DNA of 64,000 nt from Modicisalibacter xianhensis (GTDB lineage: Bacteria > Pseudomonadota > Gammaproteobacteria > Pseudomonadales > Halomonadaceae). The translations under genes were made by a program, and so were the position numbers. Below, piece after piece: positions 1-8,953 of the stretch. The notes below the pieces were generated by a model, which worked only from the letters and a program-made list of their open reading frames with translations, was not told where the DNA came from and searched no databases. The stretch spans positions 124,001 to 188,000 of the forward strand of contig NZ_FOPY01000005.1 in assembly GCF_900113605.1 (NCBI RefSeq), given 5' to 3'. The first letter of the stretch is position 1; the number at the start of each line of letters is the position of its first letter.

Positions 1-371
1 TCCATGGCCACGTCGTTGGCGGCGCGGATCAGTGCCGGCGAGGTGTCGCCATGCAGTACTTCACCGATCTGGTGACGCCAGGCCTCGAGGCCCGCCGTGG
101 CATCAAGCCCCATCTCGAGCGCGGCCGCGAGCTGTTCGAGCACGGCGGGGCGCCCCAGGTGGGCGGCCTGTTCGGCGGCCGAGAGCGCCAGCCCGGCTTC
201 GGGAATGTTGGCGAGAATGCCACCGAAGCCGATCGGCACCAGCAGCAGCGGTTCGAACTTCTTGTTGATGGCCAGGAACAGCAGCAACAGACCGACGACG
301 ATCATCACCGCCTGGCCGATACTGAGGTTGTAGAGCCCCGAGCCGTACCAGAGTGTCAGCAGTTTATCCAT
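1..371 (-). CDS. oadB: Oxaloacetate decarboxylase beta subunit (partial, N-terminal part)
   Basis: This is the N-terminal ~123 residues of the integral membrane subunit of the Na+-translocating oxaloacetate decarboxylase, which couples decarboxylation of carboxybiotin on OadA to Na+ export. Reading down from the ATG at 371, the protein opens MDKLLTLWYGSGLYNLS, followed by a hydrophobic segment and the family-typical stretch LLLVPIGFGGILANIP. The gene lies 12 bp downstream of oadA in the order oadG-oadA-oadB, the usual operon order. The remaining membrane segments lie beyond base 1. The identification rests on this N-terminal motif plus context. Confidence 0.9.
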   Translation of the reverse strand, partial: MDKLLTLWYGSGLYNLSIGQAVMIVVGLLLLFLAINKKFEPLLLVPIGFGGILANIPEAGLALSAAEQAAHLGRPAVLEQLAAALEMGLDATAGLEAWRHQIGEVLHGDTSPALIRAANDVAM

Positions 372-383
372 GTAGCGGCGTCC

Positions 384-2210
384 TCAAAGCACGATCAGCG
401 TATCGCCCACGGATACACTGTCGCCTTCCTTGACCTTGACCTCGGACACCGTGCCGGCGGCACTGGCACGCACTTCGGTTTCCATCTTCATGGCCTCGAG
501 GATGATCACCACATCGCCTTCGGCGACGCTGTCACCCGGCGTGACGTTGACCTTGAAGATGTTGCCGGCCAGCGGCGCGGTCACCGTCTCGCCAGACGAC
601 GGTGCCGAGCCCTCGTCGCGGGAGACCGCCGAGGTCTGGCTGGCGGACTCGCCGCTGGCCTGGACCTGGCTGATGTCGCCGCCTTCCACCACTTCGACCA
701 CGTACGCCTTGCCGTTGACGGTGACGGTGTAGGTTTCCAGCCCATGCGCCGGCTCGGCCGGGGCGGTCGAGCGAGCCGATGGCTGCGCGGCGGCCTGCGT
801 GTCGGGCGCCTGGGGCGCCGGCTCGAAGGCCTCGGGATTGTCACGGTTCTTGAGGAACTTGAGCCCGATCTGCGGAAACAGGGCATAGGTGAGCACGTCA
901 TCGATCTCGCGTTCGCCCGCTTCCAGGCGGATGCCTTCGTCGCGCGCCTTGCCGCGCAACTCGTCCTGCAGGCGCTCCAGTTCAGGAGACAGGTTGTCCG
1001 CCGGGCGCACGGTAATCGGCTCGCCCCCCTCCAGCACACGCTGCTGGAGGTCCTTGTTGAAGGGCGCCGGGGCGGCACCGTATTCGCCCTTGAGCAGTGC
1101 CTGGACCTCCTTGGAGATCGACTTGTAGCGCTCGCCCATCATCACGTTCATGACCGCCTGGGTGCCCACGATCTGCGATGTCGGGGTGACCAGCGGGATG
1201 TACCCCAGATCCTCGCGCACCTTGGGAATCTCGTTGAGCACGTCGTCGAGCTTGTCGCCGGCCCCCTGCTCCTTGAGCTGGTTTTCCATGTTGGTGAGCA
1301 TGCCGCCCGGCACCTGGGCGAGCAGGATGCGCGAGTCGATGCCCTTGAGCGAGCCTTCGAAGGCCGCGTACTTCTTGCGCACCTCGCGGAAGTAAGCAGC
1401 GATGTCCTCGAGCAGCGCCAGGTCGAGCCCGGTATCGCGCTCGGTCTCCTTCATGATCGCCACCACCGACTCGGTGGGGCTGTGACCGTAGGTCATCGAC
1501 ATCGAGGAGATGGCAGTGTCGACGTTATCGATGCCCGCCTCCACGGCCTTGAGGATGGTCGCCGTGGACAGGCCGGTGGTGGCATGGCACTGCATGTGCA
1601 CGGGAATCGACAACTGCTGCTTGAGGCGCGACACCAACTCGTAAGCGGTGTACGGTGTGAGCAGGCCGGCCATGTCCTTGATGGCGATGGAGTGCGCGCC
1701 CATCGCCTCGATGCGCCGGGCCAGCTCGACCCAGCCTTCGAGCGTGTGCACCGGGCTGACGGTGTAGGAAATGGTGCCCTGGGCATGACCTTCCTGCTTG
1801 ATCACCGCCTGCAGCGCCCGCTCGAGGTTGCGCGGGTCGTTCATGGCATCGAAGACGCGGAACACATCGACGCCATTGGCGCGCGCACGCTCGACGAACT
1901 TGTCCACCACGTCATCGGCGTAATGACGATAGCCGAGCAGGTTCTGGCCTCGCAGCAGCATCTGCTGGCGTGTGTTGGGCATCGCCTCCTTGAGCGCCCG
2001 GATGCGGGCCCAGGGGTCCTCGCCCAGGTAACGGATGCAGGCATCGAAGGTCGCGCCTCCCCAGGACTCCACCGACCAGAAGCCGACCCGGTCGAGCTTC
2101 TCGGCGATAGGCAGCATGTCGTCCAGGCGCAGGCGCGTGGCGAACAGCGATTGGTGGGCATCGCGCAGCACCACGTCGGTAATGCCCAGCGCACGTCGGT
2201 TCTCGGTCAT
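384..2210 (-). CDS. oadA: Oxaloacetate decarboxylase alpha subunit (biotin carrier and carboxyltransferase)
   Basis: This soluble subunit moves the carboxyl group of oxaloacetate onto its own biotin and hands it to OadB for Na+-coupled decarboxylation. The 608-residue protein has an N-terminal carboxyltransferase domain ([10 protein letters not shown] near residue 10), a central conserved carboxylase domain, an Ala/Pro-rich linker near 480-510, and a C-terminal biotinyl domain with EAMKMETE, in which Lys575 is the predicted biotin site. The start was set at the ATG at 2210 ([10 protein letters not shown]) because AAGGA lies about 12 bp upstream; a longer in-frame reading begins with an unconserved stretch. 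It lies between oadG and oadB. Confidence 0.95.
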   Translation of the reverse strand: MTENRRALGITDVVLRDAHQSLFATRLRLDDMLPIAEKLDRVGFWSVESWGGATFDACIRYLGEDPWARIRALKEAMPNTRQQMLLRGQNLLGYRHYADDVVDKFVERARANGVDVFRVFDAMNDPRNLERALQAVIKQEGHAQGTISYTVSPVHTLEGWVELARRIEAMGAHSIAIKDMAGLLTPYTAYELVSRLKQQLSIPVHMQCHATTGLSTATILKAVEAGIDNVDTAISSMSMTYGHSPTESVVAIMKETERDTGLDLALLEDIAAYFREVRKKYAAFEGSLKGIDSRILLAQVPGGMLTNMENQLKEQGAGDKLDDVLNEIPKVREDLGYIPLVTPTSQIVGTQAVMNVMMGERYKSISKEVQALLKGEYGAAPAPFNKDLQQRVLEGGEPITVRPADNLSPELERLQDELRGKARDEGIRLEAGEREIDDVLTYALFPQIGLKFLKNRDNPEAFEPAPQAPDTQAAAQPSARSTAPAEPAHGLETYTVTVNGKAYVVEVVEGGDISQVQASGESASQTSAVSRDEGSAPSSGETVTAPLAGNIFKVNVTPGDSVAEGDVVIILEAMKMETEVRASAAGTVSEVKVKEGDSVSVGDTLIVL

Positions 2211-2290
2211 GGCTTTTAGTCCTTGTATCCCTTGAGAAGTGGCTCGGCGAGGATGCACCGCCTCGTCCGAGCGTGAATCCTTGACCTGAC

Positions 2291-2539
2291 TCAGCGCCGG
2301 TGGCGCTTGCGGTAGCGATGCACCGCCACACTGATCGCTGCCAACACGTCGTCGTCCGCCCGTGCAGGAGGCGGTGCCTGGCGAGACGGCGCCTCCTTCA
2401 CCGGTGCTGGCGCGAAACGCATCACCAGGCGGGACATGCCGCTGGTGGCAAACACCAGCAACGTCAGGAATACGAACACGAAGCCCATGCCGAAGGCCAT
2501 CAGGCTCAGCCCTTCCTGTATCAGTTGCGCGTCACTCAT
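2291..2539 (-). CDS. oadG: Oxaloacetate decarboxylase gamma subunit
   Basis: This is the small membrane subunit that assembles the OadA-OadB complex. The 82-residue protein has a single N-terminal transmembrane helix ([16 protein letters not shown], about residues 16-31), a Pro/Ala-rich middle, and a basic, His-containing tail ([10 protein letters not shown]), where the family binds Zn2+ and contacts OadA. AGGAGG lies close upstream of the ATG at 2539. It is the first gene of the oadGAB operon and is divergent from dusC. Sequence conservation in this subunit is low, so the call leans on size, topology and context. Confidence 0.88.
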   Translation of the reverse strand: MSDAQLIQEGLSLMAFGMGFVFVFLTLLVFATSGMSRLVMRFAPAPVKEAPSRQAPPPARADDDVLAAISVAVHRYRKRHRR

Positions 2540-2658
2540 GCCCCGCCCCTCCTGTCTGTCAGCAATCGGTCACCCTGTCTCACCGAACGTCTTGCGATTG
2601 CTACAATAACCTGCCTGAATTCACGGCGTTTGCAATCACACCATGGTTGGGTTGTCAC

Positions 2659-3693
2659 GTGGTTAATTTACTACATCCTGGCCGAATCGGCCTGGCCCCC
2701 ATGGAAGGGGCCATTGACGCGATCACTCGCGACCTGCTGACCTGTCACGAAGGCCTCGACTGGACCGTGACCGAATTCGTGCGCGTGGTCGATGCCCGGC
2801 TACCTCCGCGCGTGTTCTACAAGCACTGCCCAGAATTGCGTGAGCCGGTCGTTGCCACGCCCAGCGGCATTCCGGTACACCTGCAGTTGCTCGGCTCCGA
2901 TCCGCAGGCGCTCGCCGCCAATGCCAGCCAGGCCATCCGCCTCGGTGCCATTGGGCTCGATCTCAACTTTGGCTGCCCGGCCAAGACGGTCAATCGCCAT
3001 GACGGCGGCGCCTCGTTGTTGCGCGATCCTGAGCGCGTCTATCGCGCCGTGGCCGCGGTTGCCGATGCGGCTGCCGGCACCGTACCGGTCACCGCCAAGG
3101 TTCGCCTGGGTTTTGCCGACCGCCGCCTGGCGCTGGCCTGCGCCCAGGCCGCCGAGGCCGGGGGTGCCCATCACCTGGTCGTGCATGCCCGTACACGCAA
3201 CGAGGGCTACCGACCGCCGGCCCACTGGGAATGGATCGCTCGCATCCGACACCGGCTCTCGATACCGGTCATTGCCAATGGCGATATCTGGACCCTGGAA
3301 GAATATTGGAAGGCACGCAGCCTGTCCGGCTGCGAGGATGTGATGCTGGGGCGCGGCATGCTGGCCGACCCCGACCTGGCCCGCCGTATCCGCCACTGGC
3401 AACGTACCGGAGAGCGCCTGCCCGAGACGCCCTGGTCACGTCGCGCCAGCGTGTTGACGACCTATGCGCGCCGCCAGCAGGCGCACCTGCCCGACAAGGT
3501 CATCGTCTCGCTGCTCAAGCAATGGCTGAACCAGATGCGAGCCAGGGATACCGAAGCGGCACAGCGCTTCGCCGCCCTGCGCCGCGAGACCCGCCTGGCA
3601 CCGTTTCTGGCTGGCCTGCAGCCCTACGCTCCCGGACGGGCATCCCACGACGAGACCATAGAGGCCGTGCCTGACCGGGCGGCCCTGGCCTGA
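2659..3693 (+). CDS. dusC: tRNA-dihydrouridine(16) synthase DusC
   Basis: This is an FMN-dependent enzyme that reduces uridine 16 in the D-loop of tRNAs. The TIM-barrel motifs of the Dus family are clear: IGLAPMEGAID at the N terminus, ITEFVRVVD-like VTEFVRVVDARLPP, the catalytic-loop NFGCPAKTVN (Cys donor), VTAKVRLGF, HARTRNEGY and IPVIANGDI. Closeness to E. coli DusC (APMEG, TEFVRVVD, CPELR) favours DusC over DusA or DusB. No ATG fits the start; GTG at 2659 (MVNLLHPGRIGLAPMEG, ~344 aa) is the best candidate, though TTG 2647 is also possible. It is transcribed alone and converges on the tRNA cluster. Confidence 0.88.
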   Translation: MVNLLHPGRIGLAPMEGAIDAITRDLLTCHEGLDWTVTEFVRVVDARLPPRVFYKHCPELREPVVATPSGIPVHLQLLGSDPQALAANASQAIRLGAIGLDLNFGCPAKTVNRHDGGASLLRDPERVYRAVAAVADAAAGTVPVTAKVRLGFADRRLALACAQAAEAGGAHHLVVHARTRNEGYRPPAHWEWIARIRHRLSIPVIANGDIWTLEEYWKARSLSGCEDVMLGRGMLADPDLARRIRHWQRTGERLPETPWSRRASVLTTYARRQQAHLPDKVIVSLLKQWLNQMRARDTEAAQRFAALRRETRLAPFLAGLQPYAPGRASHDETIEAVPDRAALA

Positions 3694-3696
3694 AAG

Positions 3697-3726
3697 AAAG
3701 AAAAAAGGCGCGCCCAAGGGCGCGCC
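3697..3726 (-). terminator. Rho-independent terminator downstream of the tRNA operon (second)
   Basis: A near-perfect GC-rich hairpin (arms GGCGCGCCC / GGGCGCGCC at 3707-3715 and 3718-3726) is followed, reading the minus strand, by six T residues and a T-rich tail. The polarity fits only minus-strand transcription, so it serves the tRNA unit or blocks antisense entry into dusC. Confidence 0.75.
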
Positions 3727-3806
3727 CGAAACGACCGCCGAACCCATCGCCGACTGGCGGTGCGTTCGTTGCTGTCAAGGAAAACAAAAGCTGTCGTATT
3801 AAACAG

Positions 3807-3835
3807 AACACGCCCTCCACAAGGGAGGGCGTGTT
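3807..3835 (-). terminator. Terminator just after tRNA-Arg
   Basis: A 12-bp perfect stem (3807-3818 with 3824-3835, 5-nt loop) begins 7 bp past the 3' end of the last tRNA-Arg. Reading the minus strand it is followed by CTGTTTAAT, a moderate T-tract. It is the proximal terminator of the Ser-Arg-Arg tRNA unit. Confidence 0.7.
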
Positions 3836-3841
3836 GGAATC

Positions 3842-3918
3842 TGGCGCGCCCGGGAGGATTCGAACCTCCGACCACCTGATTCGTAGTCAGGTACTCTATC
3901 CAGCTGAGCTACGGGCGC
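3842..3918 (-). tRNA. tRNA-Arg(ACG), copy 2
   Basis: The 77-nt cloverleaf has acceptor GCGCCCG/CGGGCGC, the D-arm box GCTCAGCTGGATAGAG, anticodon loop CTACGAA giving anticodon ACG (read as ICG after deamination), T-loop GGTTCGAATCC, and an encoded 3' CCA. It is identical base for base to the copy at 3995-4071. Tandem tRNA-Arg(ACG) genes downstream of tRNA-Ser and csrA are a known gammaproteobacterial arrangement (E. coli serV-argVYZQ). Confidence 0.97.
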
Positions 3919-3939
3919 ATAACGATGTGTCTGTGGCGT

Positions 3940-3986
3940 GCTTCGTCTTTCGAAGCATGACAGAGTGCGTCGTAACCCTCTGTCAT
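3940..3986 (-). other. Two stem-loops in the spacer between the tRNA-Arg copies
   Basis: The 76-bp spacer holds two perfect hairpins. One has arms GCTTCG/CGAAGC with a 5-nt loop (about 3940-3956). The other has arms ATGACAGAG/CTCTGTCAT (3958-3966 with 3978-3986). Neither is followed by a T-tract, so they look like processing or structural elements of the tRNA precursor rather than terminators. Confidence 0.5.
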
Positions 3987-3994
3987 TAGCAAGA

Positions 3995-4071
3995 TGGCGC
4001 GCCCGGGAGGATTCGAACCTCCGACCACCTGATTCGTAGTCAGGTACTCTATCCAGCTGAGCTACGGGCGC
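3995..4071 (-). tRNA. tRNA-Arg(ACG), copy 1
   Basis: This is a 77-nt cloverleaf with anticodon loop CTACGAA (anticodon ACG), T-loop GGTTCGAATCC and encoded CCA (rc TGG at 3995-3997). It is identical to the copy at 3842-3918. It lies 61 bp downstream of tRNA-Ser on the same strand, which suggests one polycistronic tRNA transcript. Confidence 0.97.
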
Positions 4072-4132
4072 GTGACTTCATGGTCATCCCATGAACATCA
4101 TTGCTATGTTGATGCCAATTCCAGTTACTGAA

Positions 4133-4225
4133 TGGCGGAGAGAGAGGGATTCGAACCCTCGATAGGGCTATAAACCCTATACTCCCTTAGCAGGGGAGCG
4201 CCTTCAGCCACTCGGCCATCTCTCC
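4133..4225 (-). tRNA. tRNA-Ser(GCT)
   Basis: This 93-nt tRNA has the long variable arm of class II tRNAs (TATAGGGTTTATAGCCCTA region), acceptor GGAGAGA/TCTCTCC, anticodon loop CTGCTAA (anticodon GCT, reading AGC/AGU) and encoded CCA. It is the first gene of the minus-strand Ser-Arg-Arg unit downstream of csrA. Confidence 0.97.
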
Positions 4226-4243
4226 CTCATCAACACGGCGCGT

Positions 4244-4272
4244 AGGTTACCGATTCTGCTGGCCGTTGTCCA
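4244..4272 (-). promoter_or_regulatory. Sigma70-type promoter for the tRNA-Ser-Arg-Arg unit
   Basis: Reading the minus strand, TGGACA (4267-4272) and TAACCT (4244-4249) are separated by exactly 17 bp. The bases after the -10 are GC-rich (ACGCGCCG), like the discriminator of stringently controlled stable-RNA promoters. This is inferred from the sequence alone. Confidence 0.55.
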
Positions 4273-4404
4273 CCCTCAAGCAGGATTTTTCTGAAAGCGG
4301 TAATGACATCAGCCTGAATATTCGAGCTCCCCCGTTCCCGTTCGGTCGTCTAGCGGGGCCCTGGTACCTCTTGTTTTCTTGCTGTCACAACTCCCCGCTA
4401 CACT

Positions 4405-4602
4405 TCAACGATTACCGCTATTGTCATCGTCATCGAATCGCTCGCGCTGTATGCGCTGATAGATTTCTTCACGATGTACCGCAACGTCCTTCGGCGCATT
4501 GACGCCGATACGCACCTGGTTGCCTTTCACACCTAGCACGGTGACGGTAATTTCGTCACCTATCATTAACGTTTCGCCAACACGGCGAGTCAGGATGAGC
4601 AT
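4405..4602 (-). CDS. csrA: Carbon storage regulator CsrA/RsmA
   Basis: This 65-residue homodimeric RNA-binding protein recognises GGA in mRNA leaders and loops and represses or stabilises target mRNAs. The sequence [16 protein letters not shown] and [32 protein letters not shown] is essentially the family consensus, including Leu4, Arg6 and Arg44, which contact RNA; the acidic tail DDDDN is variable. AAAGGAGA precedes the ATG and itself holds a GGA, so autoregulation is plausible. Its probable antagonist, an RsmZ-type RNA, lies 14 kb away at 18546-18718. It is flanked by lysC and tRNA-Ser, as in Pseudomonas. Confidence 0.97.
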   Translation of the reverse strand: MLILTRRVGETLMIGDEITVTVLGVKGNQVRIGVNAPKDVAVHREEIYQRIQRERFDDDDNSGNR

Positions 4603-4668
4603 GCTGATCTCCTTTCAGACGTCTTTCCAACGGGGTGCACTGCGCCTATTTGTCCCCGAGCCGGCACG

Positions 4669-4698
4669 ATTATGCGACATGTGCGGCCCGGAGACCAA
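4669..4698 (-). promoter_or_regulatory. Candidate csrA promoter
   Basis: Reading the minus strand, TTGGTC (4693-4698) and CATAAT (4669-4674) are 18 bp apart, about 65 bp upstream of the csrA start codon. Match quality is moderate. Confidence 0.45.
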
Positions 4699-4805
4699 TT
4701 TGCGGGCGTATGACACCTGATCGTTTCGTTGAATGAAAGAGCAATTAAACCCTTTCGGTATCCTTACACCCCCAGCGTAGAACGCATGTACAACTCTGCA
4801 CCCCG

Positions 4806-6056
4806 TTACTCGCTTTCTACGCTGTCTTTGTCCAGGCCGAAGGCCTTGTGCAGGGCACGCACGGCCAGTTCCATCTGCTTCTCGTCGATCACCACGGAAA
4901 TCTTGATTTCCGAGGTCGACACCATGCGGATGTTGATGTTTTCTTCAGCCAGAACACGGAACATCTTGGATGCCACCCCAGCATGGGAGCGCATGCCGAC
5001 ACCGACGAGAGACACCTTGGCGATATTGTCATCGCCACGCAGCTCACCACCCCCGAGATCGGGAATGACCTGATCCTTGAGGATCTTCATGGTCTGCTTG
5101 TAGTCGCCCTTGGCGACAGTAAAGGTAAAGTCGGTGTAGTCACCTGCCGGCGCCACGTTCTGGACGATCATGTCGACTTCGATGTTGGCGTCGGCGATCG
5201 GGCCCAGGATACGCGAAGCCACGCCCGGCACGTCCGGGGTGTTAAGCAGGGTCAGCTTGGCTTCGTTGGCAGTAAAGGCGATGCCGGAAATGAGCGGCTC
5301 TTCCATGGAATCCTCTTCTTCATCTGATTCAGCGACGATCAGGGTCCCCGGGCCATCCTCGAAGCTGGATAGCACGCGCAGGGGTACGTTGTACTTGCCG
5401 GCGAACTCGACGGCACGGATCTGCAGGACCTTGGAGCCCAGGCTGGCCAGCTCGAGCATCTCCTCGACAGTGATGGTCTCGAGACGCTGGGCCTTGGAAC
5501 AGACGCGCGGGTCGGTGGTATAGACACCGTCGACATCGGTATAGATCTGGCATTCATCGGCCTTGAGCGCCGCGGCCAGCGCCACGCCGGTAGTGTCCGA
5601 ACCGCCACGACCCAACGTGGTGATGTTGCCTTCCTCGTCGACCCCCTGGAAACCGGCCACGACGACGACCTTGCCTTCGTCGAGATCCTCGCGCAGCTCA
5701 TCGGTCTCGATGCGCTGGATGCGCGCCTTGGTGTGCGCACTGTCGGTCTGGATGCCAACCTGCGCCCCGGTGTAGGAAGTCGCCGGCACGCCCAGCTTCT
5801 GCAGAGCCATGGCCAATAGCGAAATCGTCACCTGCTCACCGGTGGACACCAGCATGTCCATCTCGCGCGGCGTCGGCTCGTCATTGATCTGTCCAGCGAG
5901 TTCGATGAGACGGTTGGTCTCGCCGCTCATTGCCGAAACGACGACCACGACCTGGTGACCCTCGTCACGAAATCGCTTGACCTTGTCGGCCACGGCCTTG
6001 ATGCGCTCTACCGAGCCCACCGAGGTGCCGCCGAATTTCTGTACGTATAGCGCCAT
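4806..6056 (-). CDS. lysC: Aspartokinase
   Basis: This enzyme phosphorylates aspartate, the first step toward lysine, threonine, methionine and, in halophiles, ectoine. The 416-residue monofunctional protein has the kinase signature VQKFGGTSVGSVERI at its N terminus, a nucleotide-binding LGRGGSDTTGVALA, and two C-terminal ACT domains (from about residue 265) that bind the feedback inhibitor. Length matches the ~410-residue Pseudomonas/Bacillus LysC-alpha type. An internal ATG at 5306 (Met251, MEEPLISGIAF) has AGAGGA just upstream and could start a separate beta subunit. It lies between alaS and csrA. Confidence 0.96.
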   Translation of the reverse strand: MALYVQKFGGTSVGSVERIKAVADKVKRFRDEGHQVVVVVSAMSGETNRLIELAGQINDEPTPREMDMLVSTGEQVTISLLAMALQKLGVPATSYTGAQVGIQTDSAHTKARIQRIETDELREDLDEGKVVVVAGFQGVDEEGNITTLGRGGSDTTGVALAAALKADECQIYTDVDGVYTTDPRVCSKAQRLETITVEEMLELASLGSKVLQIRAVEFAGKYNVPLRVLSSFEDGPGTLIVAESDEEEDSMEEPLISGIAFTANEAKLTLLNTPDVPGVASRILGPIADANIEVDMIVQNVAPAGDYTDFTFTVAKGDYKQTMKILKDQVIPDLGGGELRGDDNIAKVSLVGVGMRSHAGVASKMFRVLAEENINIRMVSTSEIKISVVIDEKQMELAVRALHKAFGLDKDSVESE

Positions 6057-6095
6057 AACATGCCTATCCGTGGTTCGTGAATGAAAACGTCGAAA

Positions 6096-6125
6096 CCCGA
6101 ACGTCTATTACAAAGCCCGAACGTC
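6096..6125. repeat. Two direct repeats of CCCGAACGTC upstream of lysC
   Basis: CCCGAACGTC occurs at 6096-6105 and again at 6116-6125, so the period is 20 bp (two helical turns), 40-70 bp upstream of the lysC start. Same-face spacing suggests a possible protein-binding site; no regulator can be named. Confidence 0.45.
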
Positions 6126-6127
6126 AA

Positions 6128-6166
6128 ACACAAAGAAAGGGCCGAGGCGATTGCCAGCCGGCCCTT
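6128..6166 (-). terminator. Rho-independent terminator of alaS
   Basis: Reading the minus strand just after the alaS stop, AAGGGCCG pairs with CGGCCCTT around a loop that can pair further, followed by TTCTTTGTGTTT. It separates alaS from lysC, which therefore probably has its own promoter. Confidence 0.72.
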
Positions 6167-6175
6167 GACTCGATT

Positions 6176-8779
6176 CTAGCCCAGTTGCGACGAGACCCAA
6201 CCAGGAACGCTGTCCAGCGCACCGGGCAAGGCGCCGCTGTCGCTGCCGCCCGCCTGGGCCATGTCAGCACGACCGCCCCCCTTGCCGCCGACCTGCGCCG
6301 CAACGTGATTGACCAGATCACCGGCGCGGATGCGTGAGGTCAAATCGTCGGTCACCCCGGCGATCAGGCTGACCTTGCTGCCCTCCGTCGCACCCAGCAC
6401 CAGGATGCCGGAGCCCAGCTTGTTCTTGAGCTGGTCCATCAGGCCACGCAGTTCCTTGCCGGACACGCCCTCGACCTGCTTGGCCAGCACCTTGACCCCG
6501 GCGATGTCGCGGACGTCGGCCAGCATGTCATTGCCCGCCGCACTGGCCAGCTTGCCCTTGAGTCGTTCCAGCTCCTTCTCCAGCGTACGGTTGCGCTCGA
6601 TCAGCGACTCGACACGCTCCTCGACCTGTTCGGGCTTGGCCTTGAGGCGCTCGCCGATGCGCACCAGGCTGGCTTCCTGATCGCGGAAATAATCGAGCGC
6701 CCCTTCGCCGGTCACCGCCTCGATGCGCCGCACGCCGGCAGCGATGCCGGTCTCAGCGAGGATGTGGAAGGCACCGATGTCGCCGCTGCGCATGACGTGG
6801 GTGCCGCCGCACAATTCGATGGAGAAACCATCGGCCCCGATCGTCAGTACGCGTACGTCGTCGCCGTACTTGGCCTCGAACAGGGCTGCCGCGCCCTTGG
6901 CCTTGGCCTCGTCGAGCGTCATGTGCTCGATGCACGTATCGGCGTTGGCCAGGACCTGCTGGTTGACGATGGCCTCGACTTCGGCCAGTTGTTCGCGGGT
7001 CATGGCCTCGAAGTGACTGAAGTCGAAGCGCAGGCGATCGGCGGTGACCAATGAGCCTTTCTGCTGGACATGCTCGCCAAGCACGCGCTTGAGCGCCTCG
7101 TGAAGCAGGTGGGTCGCCGAGTGGTTGCGCATGGTCGCGGCACGCAGGCTGGCGTCGACGCGCGGGCGCAACGTGGCGCCCACACTCAGGCGCCCCTGGA
7201 CGACGACCCCATGGTGCAGATGGTGGCCGGATTGCTTCTGCGTATCGGTGACCTGGAAGCGCACCCCGTCAGCCTCGAGATAGCCGGTATCGCCGGCCTG
7301 ACCGCCCGACTCACCGTAGAACGGGGTACGATCGAGCACCACCACGCCCTTGGCCCCCTCGTCGAGTTCGGCCAGGGCGTTGCCGCTCTCATCGATTAGC
7401 GCGGTGACACGGGACTCGTCCTCGAGCCGCTCGTAACCGGTAAATTCAGTCTTGCCTTCGACATCGACGCTGGCCGAGTAGTCGGCACCGAACTGGCTCG
7501 CGGCACGTGCGCGTTCGCGCTGGGCTTCGAGTTCGCGCTGGAAGCCCGTCTCATCCAGCGTCACGCCGCGCTCGCGGCAGATATCGGCCGTCAGGTCGTA
7601 GGGAAAGCCGTAGGTATCGTAGAGCTTGAAGACGGTCTCGCCGGGCAATGTGTCACCGTCCAGTTCGCCAAGCGCCGCTTCGAGCAGGCCCATGCCATGA
7701 TCGAGCGTGCGTGCAAATTGCTCTTCTTCCTTGAGCAGGACCTTCTCGATCTGCGCACGCGCCTTGCGCAGCTCCGGGTAGGCCTCGCCCATCTCGGCAT
7801 CCAGCGCCGCGACCAGCTTGTGGAAGAACGGCTCGCGAGCACCAAGCTTGTGTCCGTGACGGATGGCGCGGCGAATGATCCGGCGCAGTACGTAGCCGCG
7901 CCCTTCGTTGGATGGCAGTACGCCATCGGTGATCAGGAACGCGCAGGAACGGATATGGTCGGCGATAACACGCAGCGACGGCGTCGTGGTGTCCGCATGC
8001 CCGATGATCTCGGCAGCGGCCTCGAGCAGGCTCTGGAACAGGTCGATCTCGTAGTTGGAGTGCACGCCCTGCAGCACTGCAGCGACACGCTCCAGCCCCA
8101 TGCCGGTATCGATGGACGGCTTGGGCAGCGGATTCAGGTTGCCCGCGGCATCGCGGTCGAACTGCATGAACACCAGGTTCCAGATCTCGATGTAGCGATC
8201 GCCATCCTCGTCCGGACTACCGGGAGGACCACCAAAGACGTCGGGGCCGTGATCGAAGAAGATCTCCGACGACGGACCGCAGGGACCGGTGTCGCCCATC
8301 TGCCAGAAGTTGTCCTCGTCGAGTCGCGAGAAGCGTTCGGGGTCGATACCGATCTCTTCCTTCCAGATCGTCTCGGCCTCGTCGTCACTGACATGCACCG
8401 TGACCCACAGCTTCTCGGCGGGCAGGCCCAGGCGCTCGGTAAGAAACGTCCAGGCAAAGCGGATCGCATCGCGCTTGAAGTAGTCGCCGAAGCTGAAGTT
8501 GCCCAGCATTTCGAAGAACGTGTGGTGACGTGCGGTATAACCGACGTTGTCGAGGTCGTTGTGCTTGCCGCCCGCGCGCACGCAGCGCTGCGCCGAGGTC
8601 GCACGCACGTAGGGACGCGGATCGCGCCCCAGGAAGACGTCCTTGAACGGCACCATGCCGGCATTGGTGAACAGCAGGGTTGGATCGTTGTCGGGCACCA
8701 GCGAGCTCGACGGTACGATGGTATGCCCCTGCTCTTCGAAGAAGCTCAAGAAGGCCTGTCTGATGTCTGCGCTTTTCAT
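6176..8779 (-). CDS. alaS: Alanyl-tRNA synthetase
   Basis: This enzyme charges tRNA-Ala and edits mischarged Ser/Gly. The 867-residue protein has the class II catalytic core ([53 protein letters not shown]), the editing domain with [11 protein letters not shown] and the zinc-site [13 protein letters not shown], and a C-terminal DHHA1 domain ([15 protein letters not shown]). Start at ATG 8779 was chosen over an in-frame extension to 8899 because MKSADIRQ matches known AlaS N termini. It follows recX after a 174-bp gap that contains a possible -10 TATACT near 8900, so it may have its own promoter. Confidence 0.97.
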   Translation of the reverse strand: MKSADIRQAFLSFFEEQGHTIVPSSSLVPDNDPTLLFTNAGMVPFKDVFLGRDPRPYVRATSAQRCVRAGGKHNDLDNVGYTARHHTFFEMLGNFSFGDYFKRDAIRFAWTFLTERLGLPAEKLWVTVHVSDDEAETIWKEEIGIDPERFSRLDEDNFWQMGDTGPCGPSSEIFFDHGPDVFGGPPGSPDEDGDRYIEIWNLVFMQFDRDAAGNLNPLPKPSIDTGMGLERVAAVLQGVHSNYEIDLFQSLLEAAAEIIGHADTTTPSLRVIADHIRSCAFLITDGVLPSNEGRGYVLRRIIRRAIRHGHKLGAREPFFHKLVAALDAEMGEAYPELRKARAQIEKVLLKEEEQFARTLDHGMGLLEAALGELDGDTLPGETVFKLYDTYGFPYDLTADICRERGVTLDETGFQRELEAQRERARAASQFGADYSASVDVEGKTEFTGYERLEDESRVTALIDESGNALAELDEGAKGVVVLDRTPFYGESGGQAGDTGYLEADGVRFQVTDTQKQSGHHLHHGVVVQGRLSVGATLRPRVDASLRAATMRNHSATHLLHEALKRVLGEHVQQKGSLVTADRLRFDFSHFEAMTREQLAEVEAIVNQQVLANADTCIEHMTLDEAKAKGAAALFEAKYGDDVRVLTIGADGFSIELCGGTHVMRSGDIGAFHILAETGIAAGVRRIEAVTGEGALDYFRDQEASLVRIGERLKAKPEQVEERVESLIERNRTLEKELERLKGKLASAAGNDMLADVRDIAGVKVLAKQVEGVSGKELRGLMDQLKNKLGSGILVLGATEGSKVSLIAGVTDDLTSRIRAGDLVNHVAAQVGGKGGGRADMAQAGGSDSGALPGALDSVPGWVSSQLG

Positions 8780-8953
8780 AGAAAACCCGTGAAAATGAGC
8801 GTTTGGGCGCTGCGGGCGAGCGGCCACTACCCAGAACCTGGGCAGCCGATGGCCTGGCGTTAACGAAAAGGCGCCACCCGGGGCCGTAACAAGGCGCATT
8901 AGTATAACGCACTTGTCAAGCGACTAAAGGGGCAATAAAGGGGAAGGAGGGAA

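Noticed and set aside
51..2219. 722-residue open frame on the plus strand over oadA and oadB
   Set aside because: Its His/Arg/Gly-rich composition is an antisense shadow of the GC-rich oad genes; the minus strand has clear OadA and OadB motifs.
8780..8899. 40-residue N-terminal extension of AlaS
   Set aside because: Known AlaS proteins begin at the MKSADIR-like sequence; the extension is unconserved.
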